From positions 1 through 27,835 of the forward strand of contig CAZMCT010000043.1 in the NCBI GenBank assembly GCA_964564785.1: 27,835 nucleotides of DNA, in the 5' to 3' direction. This document shows, one piece after another, positions 7,309-14,647 of this stretch. Position numbers and translations under genes: made by a program. This DNA comes from CAZMCT01 sp964564785. GTDB lineage: Bacteria; Planctomycetota; Phycisphaerae; UBA1845; Fen-1342. Under the pieces are notes generated by a model. It worked only from the letters and a program-made list of their open reading frames with translations. It did no database searches and had not been told where the DNA came from. Position 1 is the stretch's first letter, and every line of letters starts with the position of its first letter.

Positions 7309-8481
7309 TCACCCGCCGTCCGCAATCGTGATCCACGGGTGCAGCACCGGTTGGCCGAAGATGTTCTGAAAACTCACGTACAGCGGCGTCTGCCTCGCGC
7401 TGCCCGGGACCGTCACCGTCAACTGCCGCTTCCGCGGGTCGAAGCTGTACTTCAGCGGCTTTCCGGCGCAGTGCACCACGATCGTGTCCTTCAGAATGTG
7501 CGACTGGTCTGCGCCCAACCCGCGCCGGCTGCTCAGACCGTCGTCGAGTTCGAGCACCACGTCCAGGTCCGGACTTTTCTTCGCCCGCGAACGCACCGCC
7601 TCCACCCGCACCCGCGGCAGCCCGGCTTGCGCCCACCGCGCCAGACCGAGGAACATCCCGTACGCCTCGCGGCGGTTGTACTCGGGATCGCGCAGCCGCT
7701 GCTCCTCGGCGGGATTCGTGTGAAACGACGCCTCGGTCAGCACCGCCGGAACCCGCGCCGCACGCAGCACCGCGAACCCGTTGCTCGTCAGCGCCCCGTC
7801 GCTCACCAGCCCGCACTCGAGGTGCGACTCCAGCCGCAACGCATCCTGCAAGCCGTTCAGGATGAACCGGCCCGCGGCCAGGCTCGCCCCCCCGTCGCGC
7901 AGACTGCCGTGGTAAAACACGGCCGTGTAGTTCGCCTGCGGCGAGTCGGCCGCGTTGTGGTGGATCGACAAGAACAGGTCGGCCTGCTGCGCGTTCGCGA
8001 CCTCGGCCCGAGACTCCAAATCGTCCGGATCCGGGCGCTCCGGGCTGCGGTCCACCTCCCGCGTCAGCGTCACTTCCGCTCCCGCCTCCCGCAGGAAGCG
8101 GCGCAGTTCCTGCGCGACCCGCAGATTTACTTCCGCCTCGCGCAGCCCGGTCGGGCCGCGCTTCCACTCGCCTCCCGGGTCGTACTGGCCCACATGTCCC
8201 GGATCCAGCACGATCTTCACCCCCTTCAGAAAGCGCGCGTACGGCGGAATCGGAAACGCCGCCTCCGGCAGGTCGGCCCAGCGCGCGGTACGGGCCGCGC
8301 GATGCGCTGCCTCCGACGCTCCCGCCCAATCGCGATGCCAAAGCCACACCCCCCCGGCGACCCCCAGCCCGCCCACCACCGCTCCCAACACAAACGGCAG
8401 CAGGTCCCGCGCCCGCGGCCCGCGCAGCGAACGTCGAACTCCACGGCGGCGCCGGATCGATGTCCTCTGCGTTTCGGGCAT
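7309..8481 (-). CDS. N-acetylmuramoyl-L-alanine amidase (Amidase_3), membrane anchored
   Basis: Cleaves the amide bond between MurNAc and the L-Ala of the peptide stem in peptidoglycan. The 390-residue protein has a basic N-terminus, one membrane segment at about 28-48 (LLPFVLGAVVGGLGVAGGVWLW), and a catalytic Amidase_3 domain at about 86-280. Zinc ligands are H96 (VLDPGHVG), E115 (LREAEVNL) and H174 (LSIHHN), and the catalytic glutamate is E250 (LTEASFHTNP). The last ~100 residues are a beta-rich tail without a recognised domain. The membrane segment implies that the enzyme faces the periplasm. It lies 81 bp after galT on the same strand. No unrelated lytic genes are nearby, so a cell-wall remodelling role is more likely than a phage one. 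Confidence 0.9.
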   Translation of the reverse strand: MPETQRTSIRRRRGVRRSLRGPRARDLLPFVLGAVVGGLGVAGGVWLWHRDWAGASEAAHRAARTARWADLPEAAFPIPPYARFLKGVKIVLDPGHVGQYDPGGEWKRGPTGLREAEVNLRVAQELRRFLREAGAEVTLTREVDRSPERPDPDDLESRAEVANAQQADLFLSIHHNAADSPQANYTAVFYHGSLRDGGASLAAGRFILNGLQDALRLESHLECGLVSDGALTSNGFAVLRAARVPAVLTEASFHTNPAEEQRLRDPEYNRREAYGMFLGLARWAQAGLPRVRVEAVRSRAKKSPDLDVVLELDDGLSSRRGLGADQSHILKDTIVVHCAGKPLKYSFDPRKRQLTVTVPGSARQTPLYVSFQNIFGQPVLHPWITIADGG

Positions 8482-8562
8482 GGGGTAGTGCGCCGCCTCC
8501 TTGCGGCTCGCCCCCCCGTCCTGCCGACCGCGGCGGATTCTACGCGCCCGCTCGCTCCGAGA

Positions 8563-9609
8563 CTACGACCCAGCGTAATGCCGAGCGGGCACCGCCCGCA
8601 ACTCAGCCGCCTTCTCTTCGGGCGACGTATCGGACAGGAAGTTGCCCCCGCCGGTCTCCGGGCCCCCGAGGTACTTGACCAGGTTCGGCTGCCGCAGCGG
8701 CGGATGAAACGCAATGAAAAAGTGGAACGCCGGGTACGCGCCGCCGTCCGTCGGCGCCTGGTGCAGCAACTGCACATACGGGAACGGCTGGCGCCAAAGG
8801 TTGTCGTAGCGCACCAGAACGTCGGACAAGGCCCGCGCCAGCGACACCGCCTCCTCGTCCCCCAGGTCGTGCACGTGCGCCACCCGCCGCCGCGGAACCA
8901 CGTACACCTCGTACGCCCACCGCGCAAAGTACGGAACGAACGCGACCGTGTGCGCATCCTCGTACAGCACCCGCCGTCCGTCCGCCAGCTCGGCCGCGAG
9001 AATGTCGTCCATCAGACCGCGGCCGGTATCGGCGAGGTGCCGTTCCGACGCCGCCAGTTCGATCTCGATCGTCTTGAACACAAAGTTCGTGGCGTAAATC
9101 TGCCCGTGCGGATGCGGGTTGGAGCACCCCACCACCGCGCCCCGGTTCTCGAAGCACAAGACCTGGTGGACCTCCGCTCGCCGCCCCAGCTCCCGCGTCT
9201 CACGCTGCCACACACGCACGACCTCCGCGATCCGCTCGACCGGCATCTCCGCCAGCGTCAGGTCGTGCCGCGGGTCGAAACACACCACCCGCGCCACGCC
9301 CTCCGCCCGCCGGTTGCGGTACGGCCACGGCGGCGTCTCGAGCGCCGCGGGCGCGTCGGCCGACACGCACGGGTGGTCGTTGTCAAAGACGAATGTCGTT
9401 TCGTACTGCGGGTTGCGACGGCCGCCGACGCGCGCGTTCCCCGGGCACAGGTAACAATCGGCCACGTAGTGCGGGGCGCGGGGCGGCGGTGTCAGCACCT
9501 GGCCCTGCCACGGCCGCTGCTGGCGATGGGCGGCAATGATCACCCATTCCTCGCGGAGCGGGTGCCAGCGCTGCTCCCATACGGAGGGCAGAGGCGTCGG
9601 AGGCATCAT
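8563..9609 (-). CDS. galT: Galactose-1-phosphate uridylyltransferase
   Basis: Leloir-pathway enzyme that swaps UMP between UDP-glucose and galactose-1-phosphate. At 348 residues it matches the family length. Diagnostic sequences are CYLCPGNARVGGRRNPQYETTFVFDNDHP (zinc ligands C52, C55, with H115 downstream in DPRHDLTL), the active-site SNPHPHGQIYA with the HPH triad H166-P167-H168 (H166 is the expected uridylylated residue), and FARWAYEVYVVPRR. The start has an AGGA-type ribosome binding site immediately upstream. No galK or galE is adjacent; the only same-strand neighbour is the amidase downstream. Confidence 0.95.
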   Translation of the reverse strand: MMPPTPLPSVWEQRWHPLREEWVIIAAHRQQRPWQGQVLTPPPRAPHYVADCYLCPGNARVGGRRNPQYETTFVFDNDHPCVSADAPAALETPPWPYRNRRAEGVARVVCFDPRHDLTLAEMPVERIAEVVRVWQRETRELGRRAEVHQVLCFENRGAVVGCSNPHPHGQIYATNFVFKTIEIELAASERHLADTGRGLMDDILAAELADGRRVLYEDAHTVAFVPYFARWAYEVYVVPRRRVAHVHDLGDEEAVSLARALSDVLVRYDNLWRQPFPYVQLLHQAPTDGGAYPAFHFFIAFHPPLRQPNLVKYLGGPETGGGNFLSDTSPEEKAAELRAVPARHYAGS

Positions 9610-9737
9610 TGTTTCCTAACCGCACGCGGCCTTCCGGGCAATTCGGAGTGCGCCATCCGCACCGCGCGACGGGGTGAACGGCGGCCACCGCCCGACCCCC
9701 CCGGTCAGCCGTCGCGAAGATCGGCTGGCACGGCAAA

Positions 9738-9773
9738 CAGCCCCTCGATCGAACGGGGCTGGCTCCGCGCCAA
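9738..9773 (-). repeat. GCGCGGAGCCAGCCCC hairpin repeat, copy 3
   Basis: CAGCCCC (9738-9744) pairs with GGGGCTG (9755-9761), followed by GCTCCGCGCCAA. On the minus strand it reads TTGGCGCGGAGCCAGCCCC, matching the copy at 14187-14205. A TTTTTCAACCGTCCCC/TTCAACGG tract (9822-9849), a short version of the periodic arrays near 14 kb, follows. The rest of the 9610-9907 spacer shows nothing else. Confidence 0.6.
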
Positions 9774-9907
9774 CGGAACATCACGGCAGCACCGACCGCC
9801 AATCGGGCGGCCCCTGCCCTCTTTTTCAACCGTCCCCGCTGTTCAACGGTCTGCCGAGCTAAGATAGTGCTGATCCGCCGCGTGCGGCCGTTTTGGGAGC
9901 TGCGACC

Positions 9908-10222
9908 ATGCCTCCGCGAACTGTGCAGTGCGCCAAGCTCAAGCAGGAGTTGCCCGGACTCGACGAGTCGACACCCGAGGGTCAGCAGGCCCTCAAAGTG
10001 GCTTATTTATTGGGCGGTGCACAACTCCGCGATCGCGTTCGCGACCACGTCTCTGCCGCCGCCTGGGCCGCCTGGAAGGATCGCATGCTCATGGTAATCA
10101 ACGAATACCGACTCGACCCCACCTCGGACGACTCGAACGCGATCCTGCGGGACCATCTCGAAGACTTCCTCTTCGGGGCCGGCCGGCCCGTGCCGAACTA
10201 CCAGCCGCCCGAGCCGGCCTGA
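9908..10222 (+). CDS. YggX-like Fe(2+)-trafficking family protein
   Basis: A 104-residue protein with the features of the YggX family, small cytosolic proteins linked to iron trafficking and protection of Fe-S clusters from oxidation. The N-terminal PRTVQCAKL carries the family's conserved cysteine (C8). AAWAAWKDRMLMVINEYRLD matches the EAWxxWxxxQtmLINExxL signature, and LRDHLEDFLFG matches the C-terminal MxxFLFxG motif. The start is the ATG with GGGAG eight bases upstream. It is slightly longer than the usual ~90 residues because of insertions at about 13-30. The family is best known from gamma- and beta-Proteobacteria. The gene stands alone. Confidence 0.8.
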   Translation: MPPRTVQCAKLKQELPGLDESTPEGQQALKVAYLLGGAQLRDRVRDHVSAAAWAAWKDRMLMVINEYRLDPTSDDSNAILRDHLEDFLFGAGRPVPNYQPPEPA

Positions 10223-10269
10223 GCCGCCAGCACATAAACGCATTTTTCTTCCGCGGAGCGTGATTCCGC

Positions 10270-10298
10270 TTGCAATAGTACCAGACAAGTGCTATTTT
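10270..10298 (+). promoter_or_regulatory. Sigma-70-type promoter for the PEP-CTERM gene
   Basis: TTGCAA (10270-10275) and TATTTT (10293-10298) with an ideal 17-base spacer. Transcription would begin near 10305, leaving a leader of about 175 bases before the start codon. Confidence 0.55.
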
Positions 10299-10304
10299 GG
10301 CGTA

Positions 10305-10480
10305 GTCGAAGGGAGGCGGAGGAGTCTTCCCGCCGACGTCGCCCAGGGACCGTGCCCCCGGAGTTCTTTTCCGGGTAGGTGGGACGGTACTCGGATGGGC
10401 CAATGCAACATCGGCCGCCGACCCGCAGCGAAAGGGAGTCTGCGGGGGCGTGGTGGCCCAATGCGATGGAGGAGTTGAGA
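10305..10480 (+). promoter_or_regulatory. Structured 5' leader of the PEP-CTERM gene
   Basis: The leader can form nested stems. TGGGCC (10396-10401) pairs with GGCCCA (10455-10460), enclosing a perfect seven-base hairpin CCCGCAG/CTGCGGG (10422-10428 with 10440-10446). A separate GGCGG/CCGCC hairpin lies nearer the 5' end. I do not recognise it as any named riboswitch. The outer stem closes about ten bases before the GGAGGAG ribosome binding site, so it could influence translation. Confidence 0.4.
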
Positions 10481-11182
10481 ATGCGCTCGATGGTGACCGT
10501 GATGATCTTCAGCGTCGTGGCCGCCGGCGTCGCCGGCGCCGACACGTTCTCGGCCGCGGGGCCGAGTCTTCCTGGCCAGGGCGGCTCGGTCCGCGCCGAC
10601 GAGTACACGCTCGATGACGGCGTGTCCGAGAACAGCGTCGGCCTGACGGCCGGCGGGACGTTCGGCTTCATCAACCAGTTCTTCACCGCACCGGGCGCCG
10701 AGCTGCTGACCGGCATCTCCACGACGTGGGGCACACCGGCGTTTCCGGGCTCGTCGGGCGTCGTGGCCGGCCAGGCTTTCAACGTCTATGTGTGGATTGA
10801 CGGCAACGGCGATGCCAACCCGACCAACGCGGGCGGCGCGCCCCTCGTCGCCTCGGCGGCCGGCACGGTGGCCGCGGGCAGCATCGATACCGACGTGTTC
10901 CAGACGGTGCCGATCGCGTTTGACCTGACCGGCATCACCAGCTTCTACGTCGGCGTCGACATCACGCACCCCGGCGGGACCTACCCGGCCCCGCTCGATC
11001 AGACCGCGCCGCAGGGCCGTTCGTGGGTGGCCTTCGGAGCGCCGTTCCCCGCCAACCTTTCCGGCGCGTTAAACATGGACGCGATCGGCCTGCCGGGCAA
11101 CTGGCTGGTCCGCGCCAATGCGATTCCCGAGCCGGCCAGCCTGGCGCTGCTCGGCCTGATCCTGGCGCTGCGTCGCCGCTAA
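10481..11182 (+). CDS. PEP-CTERM-anchored secreted protein
   Basis: A 233-residue exported protein. The start is the ATG after GGAGGAG; the upstream part of the open frame is leader RNA. A signal peptide (MRSMVTVMIFSVVAAGVAGA, cleavage expected before DTFSA) is followed by a beta-rich domain with no recognised enzymatic motif (FNVYVWIDGNGDANP, FYVGVDITHPGGTYP). It ends in a PEP-CTERM sorting tail: IPEPA, a hydrophobic stretch SLALLGLILAL, and RRR. PEP-CTERM proteins are processed by exosortase/archaeosortase systems and end up at the cell surface or in exopolysaccharide. No exosortase is in the window. A terminator hairpin follows closely. Confidence 0.85.
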   Translation: MRSMVTVMIFSVVAAGVAGADTFSAAGPSLPGQGGSVRADEYTLDDGVSENSVGLTAGGTFGFINQFFTAPGAELLTGISTTWGTPAFPGSSGVVAGQAFNVYVWIDGNGDANPTNAGGAPLVASAAGTVAAGSIDTDVFQTVPIAFDLTGITSFYVGVDITHPGGTYPAPLDQTAPQGRSWVAFGAPFPANLSGALNMDAIGLPGNWLVRANAIPEPASLALLGLILALRRR

Positions 11183-11209
11183 TCAGCCCGGACCTTACGT
11201 TTTCCGATC

Positions 11210-11244
11210 GACGCCGCGTGCTTCCGGGGGTGCGCGGCGTCTTT
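11210..11244 (+). terminator. Hairpin terminator after the PEP-CTERM gene
   Basis: GACGCCGCG (11210-11218) pairs with CGCGGCGTC (11233-11241) around a 14-base loop, followed by TTT. It starts 27 bases after the stop codon. The remaining 11245-11458 spacer contains nothing I can identify. Confidence 0.7.
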
Positions 11245-11458
11245 CGTGCGCCGCTGGCGGCCGCGCCCGGGCGCGAAACAATCCTGACCGACCGCGGAAC
11301 ATCGCCGGCCGCGACCTCGGCATGATCCGGACACTTCGCTTTTCTGCCGGCCGCCGAGGCATGGATTGCTGCTTCGTCGCGAGGCGGTCGGCGGTCAACG
11401 TCATTGTGCGCGCCGGCGAGCATGTACTGGCACGGAAGGCTGCTTCATCACGGGGCTG

Positions 11459-12199
11459 TTAGCGCCGCCGCGTCCATTCGGCGCCGGCGTACTGCAAACG
11501 GCGGCGGGCGATGTCGACACACTGCGCCTCGGTCCACGACGCGGGCGTAGCGGTCAACCCCAAACCCTCTGCCAGCGCGGCCACGAAAGCGGCCGTCCAG
11601 CGCGCGATCGCCTCGCGCGGCGGATCGCCCAGGCTCGCGCCGGGGTGGGCCGCGAAACGCCGGCCGAGGATCAGCGAGCCGTGTTGCAGCACGCGGCCGC
11701 GGATGCGGCGCTGGGCGCTGCCGAGAACTTTATCGGAACCGATGAGCAGGTCGGTCCGGCCGGGGCGCTCGAAGCAGAAGAACGGGCCGGTGCGGGGCGT
11801 GGGCATGGGCAGGTGGTCGGGGGCGACTTCAACGCCGATCCCGCTGCCGGCCAGAGCGCGACGCCAGCAGTCGTGGACGAGTTCGTACAGGGCGAGGGGG
11901 GCGCGGTGGGTGACATCGAGGGAATCATCCACGACCAGGCAGTAGGTGATTTCACGGTCGTGGAGGATGGCCCCGCCGCCGGTGATGCGGCGGACGACGG
12001 GCAATTCGCGCAGCTCGGCCGGGAGGCGGGCGATTTCGGCGAACGGCTGGAAGTAGCCGAGGCTGATGGTGGGTGGATCCCAGGCGTAGAGGCGAAGGGC
12101 GGCGGGCCGCACGGACTCGCCATAGAGCAGGTGTTCGTCGCGGGCCATGTTGGTCGGCCCATCGAGTGCCGAGTCGTGGAAGACGCGCAGAGCGGGCAT
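11459..12199 (-). CDS. LipM/LplA-family lipoyl-pathway acyltransferase
   Basis: Member of the BPL_LplA_LipB fold, 246 residues, acting on lipoyl domains of 2-oxoacid dehydrogenases or GcvH. Visible motifs are VVRRITGGGAILHDREITYCLV (residues 68-89), and FFCFERPGRTDLLIGSDKVLGSAQRR (140-165) with the conserved lysine K157, followed by LQHGSLIL. C142 sits where LipM octanoyltransferases carry their acyl-thioester cysteine; true LplA ligases lack it. It also lacks the extra C-terminal domain of LplA. I therefore favour octanoyl-ACP:protein octanoyltransferase over ATP-dependent lipoate ligase, without certainty. Same strand as the upstream permease but about 245 bp away (12200-12443, no gene or clear signal seen there), so co-transcription is doubtful. 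Confidence 0.85.
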   Translation of the reverse strand: MPALRVFHDSALDGPTNMARDEHLLYGESVRPAALRLYAWDPPTISLGYFQPFAEIARLPAELRELPVVRRITGGGAILHDREITYCLVVDDSLDVTHRAPLALYELVHDCWRRALAGSGIGVEVAPDHLPMPTPRTGPFFCFERPGRTDLLIGSDKVLGSAQRRIRGRVLQHGSLILGRRFAAHPGASLGDPPREAIARWTAAFVAALAEGLGLTATPASWTEAQCVDIARRRLQYAGAEWTRRR

Positions 12200-12443
12200 G
12201 GGTTGAGCCGTGAGCTATCGTTCGTGTGCCGTACGCGGCATGAGGGGGCGCCGCCGCGATGGAACGCGAAGACTCGTGCGGCCTAAGGCGGTCGCGGGCG
12301 GCGCTGCACGCGAGCCGAGCCCCGTTGGAGTCGTGGCCGGATTCCTCATCGCTTTGCTCCTCGGACCGAACGCCCGGGCGTGTTGTCCGCCTCGCACCAC
12401 GACCGGCTTGAGGCTCTCGGCATACGGCTCATGACGCGGTGCA

Positions 12444-13748
12444 TCATGCTACGCGCGTGGCGGAGTTCAGGGCCTCGATCGGGTCGAGCCGCGCGGCGGC
12501 GCGGGCGGGGTAGAGGCCGAAGACGAGCCCGACCAGGGCCGAGACACCGAAGCTGAGCAGCACGCCCCAGAGCGGGACGATGGTCTGCCATTCGACGACG
12601 AACGTGACCAGCCAGGCGAAGCCGATGCCGAGCACAATCCCGATCAGGCCGCCGAGGACGCTGAGGATCAGAGTCTGGACCAGAAACTGGGCGGTGATGT
12701 GGTAGCGCTTCGCGCCCAGCGCGCGGCGGATGCCGATCTCGCGGGTGCGCTCGGTGACCGAGGCCAGCATGATGTTCATGATGCCGATGCCGCCGACGAG
12801 CAGCGAGATGCCGGCGATGCTGCCGAGGACGATCTGACGGTTGCGCTTGACCTGCTCGGCGAGCTGGAGCTGTTCGAGCGGGACGGCGATGGCGAAGTCC
12901 TGCTCGGCGCGGTCGTATTGCAGCACGCGCTCAACGGCCTTGGCGACGGCGAGCACCTGCTCCTGAGGCTCAACATGCACGTAGATGTCGCTGAACTGCA
13001 CGTCCTTCATCTCGCGCGACATGCCCTGCCAGGTGACCTTGGTGTCGCCGTAGCGCAGGTCGGCGGTGCCGAGCGGGATGTAGATGTCGCGGTTGATGTC
13101 GCGGGCGGCGAGGCCCTTGGCGGGATTCCCGGCGGTGAGCACGGGGGCGACGATGCCGACGATGGTGTAGGGCACGGCGCCGGTGGTGCGGGTGGTGACG
13201 TCGATCGTCTTGCCCAGCGGATCACCGTCGGGGAACAGCTCGCTCACGGCGTTGCCGATGACGCAGACCTTGGCGCGCTGCTCCCCGTCGAGCGGGACCA
13301 GCGGCCGGCCGCGGGCGATACGCACATTGATGACGTCAAAGAAGTTCTCGGTCGTGCCGAGGACATGGCCGTCGAACTGGCGCGAGCCGTAGACGGCGGT
13401 GTCGGCGACGTCGCGCATGAGGACGAGGCTCTTGACGTGGGGCAGTCCGCGAAGGCGCTCCACGTCGGTGCGCGTGAGGCCGTATTTCTTGATGGCGTCC
13501 TGGGCCTTGCCGACCTGGGGCGATTTCGGGGGCTCCACGCTGCGGAGGATGATGTTCTGGCTGCCGAGCAGGCGGATCTGCTGGAGCTGCTCGGCCGAGG
13601 CGGCCTCACCGATACTCAGCATGCAGATGACGGCCGCGACACCGAAAATCACGCCCAGGGCGGTCAGCAGCGAGCGGAGCTTGTGAGCCCACAGGTCCCG
13701 GAGGCCGAGGGCGATCAGCTCGCGCGAGCACAACGTACGGAGCAACAT
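12444..13748 (-). CDS. MacB/FtsX-type ABC transporter permease without adjacent ATPase
   Basis: A 434-residue permease of the MacB-like family. The N-terminal membrane segment (about 24-46, LRSLLTALGVIFGVAAVICML) is preceded by LGLRDLWAHKLR. A large periplasmic MacB_PCD domain follows (about 50-310, with HVLGTTENFFDVINVRIARGR and VIGNAVSELF). The FtsX core has three membrane segments after LVGGIGIMNIMLASVTERTREIGIRRALGA. It ends with YPARAAARLDPIEALN, which is typical. These permeases couple an ATPase to mechanical work or export of macrolides, lipoproteins or peptides. The start is the ATG at 13748; earlier in-frame codons run into non-coding sequence. The usual partners, an ATPase and a periplasmic adaptor, are missing on both sides. 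Confidence 0.9.
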   Translation of the reverse strand: MLLRTLCSRELIALGLRDLWAHKLRSLLTALGVIFGVAAVICMLSIGEAASAEQLQQIRLLGSQNIILRSVEPPKSPQVGKAQDAIKKYGLTRTDVERLRGLPHVKSLVLMRDVADTAVYGSRQFDGHVLGTTENFFDVINVRIARGRPLVPLDGEQRAKVCVIGNAVSELFPDGDPLGKTIDVTTRTTGAVPYTIVGIVAPVLTAGNPAKGLAARDINRDIYIPLGTADLRYGDTKVTWQGMSREMKDVQFSDIYVHVEPQEQVLAVAKAVERVLQYDRAEQDFAIAVPLEQLQLAEQVKRNRQIVLGSIAGISLLVGGIGIMNIMLASVTERTREIGIRRALGAKRYHITAQFLVQTLILSVLGGLIGIVLGIGFAWLVTFVVEWQTIVPLWGVLLSFGVSALVGLVFGLYPARAAARLDPIEALNSATRVA

Positions 13749-13928
13749 GGCTTTGGGCCTGCGAGTCCTCAGTGACCACCGTGTATCCTGCGGCCGGGCC
13801 GCGAAACGCTCAACCTGCTCGCGGCTGCCGCCCGGCGCGAGAGGGAGATGATGAGCCGCTGGAAACGGGCGCTGGCTTCGCACGATCCCACCATTACGGC
13901 GGCGTCAACAGTAACTTGCCCGGTGTCT

Positions 13929-13996
13929 GTCCCCTGTTTCAACCTGTCCCCTGGTTCAACGTCCCATCTTTCAACCTTTCCCCCTTCTTCAACGGG
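13929..13996 (+). repeat. 17-bp periodic TTCAAC array, 4 units
   Basis: Four degenerate 17-base units begin at 13929, 13946, 13963 and 13980: GTCCCCTGTTTCAACCT, GTCCCCTGGTTCAACGT, CCCATCTTTCAACCTTT and CCCCCTTCTTCAACGGG. The tract ends in AACGGGCTGCC, as other copies of this family do. Confidence 0.75.
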
Positions 13997-14021
13997 CTGC
14001 CAAGGACCATGCCCCGCGCCG

Positions 14022-14126
14022 GGGTGGCACGGTCCGCAGCGGCGCAGCCGCGCAGGGCCGTGGTGGCTGACCGACGCACGACCACGGCCCTACGATCGCC
14101 AAGGCGACCGCCGGACCGTGCCACCC
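14022..14126 (+). repeat. Complete multi-stem palindromic element (REP/MITE-like)
   Basis: A 105-bp element bounded by a perfect 15-bp inverted repeat: GGGTGGCACGGTCCG (14022-14036) and CGGACCGTGCCACCC (14112-14126). Nested inside are a perfect 11-bp inverted repeat, AGGGCCGTGGT (14054-14064) with ACCACGGCCCT (14081-14091), and a small hairpin GCGGC-GCA-GCCGC (14039-14051). The whole folds into a branched structure on either strand. There is no coding capacity. Partial copies lie at 1240-1278 and, on the minus strand, inside the methyltransferase gene at 15343-15436. Confidence 0.9.
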
Positions 14127-14188
14127 ACGGTCGAAAAAGGGGCCAGGCACTGCGGGAGGGGCTGTTGGCGTTGCCGCGATGCGTCATT

Positions 14189-14280
14189 GGCGCGGAGCCG
14201 GTCCCCTGTTTCACACTTCCGTTTTTCACAATCCCCTTTTTCAGAGTCCGCTTTTTCAGAGTCCCCGGTTTCAACGGGCG
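14189..14280 (+). repeat. GGCGCGGAGCCGG core plus 15-bp periodic TTTCA array
   Basis: GGCGCGGAGCCGG (14189-14201) is followed by five degenerate 15-base units: CCCCTGTTTCACACT, TCCGTTTTTCACAAT, CCCCTTTTTCAGAGT, CCGCTTTTTCAGAGT and CCCCGGTTTCAACGG. It abuts the stop codon of the DUF3467 gene (14282). Copies of the core without the array occur at 3976, 6331 and 9738. Confidence 0.75.
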
Positions 14281-14281
14281 G

Positions 14282-14647
14282 TTATGGTTTCGGGCCTTCG
14301 GGACGGCGCTGGGGCGGCAGCTCGATCGGGCCGAAGCGGTCCTCGTGGGCCTTGATCGTCTGTTGCAGGGCCAGCAGGAGCCGCTTCGCGTTGGCCGGCA
14401 GCAACATGAGGCGGTGCGTGATCTTGATCGGCGGGACGCCGACGCCGGGCAGGGGGGAGTTGGCGCCGAGGTACAGCACGAGCTCGTCGGACGAGCCGGC
14501 GAGGGCGAAAAAGTTGGCATAGACGGTCGCCATGTTGGTGGTGTCGAGCTTAATCTGCTGCGGCTGTTGCGGCTGCTGCGGGTGTGGCACGCCGGGCAGA
14601 CCCGGCGGGGGCCCCGTGGGCGTCTCATTGTCTTCACCGAAGATCAT
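14282..14647 (-). CDS. DUF3467-domain protein
   Basis: A 121-residue protein. After a Pro/Gln-rich linker (GPPPGLPGVPHPQQPQQPQQ, about 14-33), residues about 36-110 match DUF3467: YANFFALAGSSDELVLYLG, then PPIKITHRLMLLPANAKRLLLALQQTIKAHEDRFGPIELP. The function of DUF3467 is not established. The ATG at 14647 overlaps the TGA of the upstream methyltransferase in an ATGA junction, and a GGAGG ribosome binding site lies within that gene's end, so the two are almost certainly translationally coupled. Confidence 0.85.
   Translation of the reverse strand: MIFGEDNETPTGPPPGLPGVPHPQQPQQPQQIKLDTTNMATVYANFFALAGSSDELVLYLGANSPLPGVGVPPIKITHRLMLLPANAKRLLLALQQTIKAHEDRFGPIELPPQRRPEGPKP

Larger units (their letters stand above)
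13749..14281. other. Repeat-filled intergenic region
   Basis: About 530 bp with no credible gene between two minus-strand genes. It holds, in order, a 17-bp periodic array (13929-13996), a complete palindromic element (14022-14126), and a GGCGCGGAGCCGG core with a 15-bp periodic array (14189-14280), each described separately. Confidence 0.8.

Noticed and set aside
7096..9867. A 923-codon open frame on the plus strand
   Set aside because: It runs antisense to the well-supported amidase and galT genes; its product is Arg/Pro/His-rich without domains, a usual artefact of high GC content.
10305..10480. c-di-GMP or cobalamin riboswitch upstream of the PEP-CTERM gene
   Set aside because: I could not find the conserved cores of either class; only generic hairpins are supported.
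12210..12434. Small plus-strand open frame with a short hydrophobic stretch
   Set aside because: No ribosome binding site, no family resemblance, and many Arg/Pro/Gly codons, as in random high-GC frames.
13749..13883. 45-residue N-terminal extension of the MacB-type permease
   Set aside because: The sequence is Arg/Pro-rich without membrane or domain character, and family members begin near the chosen ATG.
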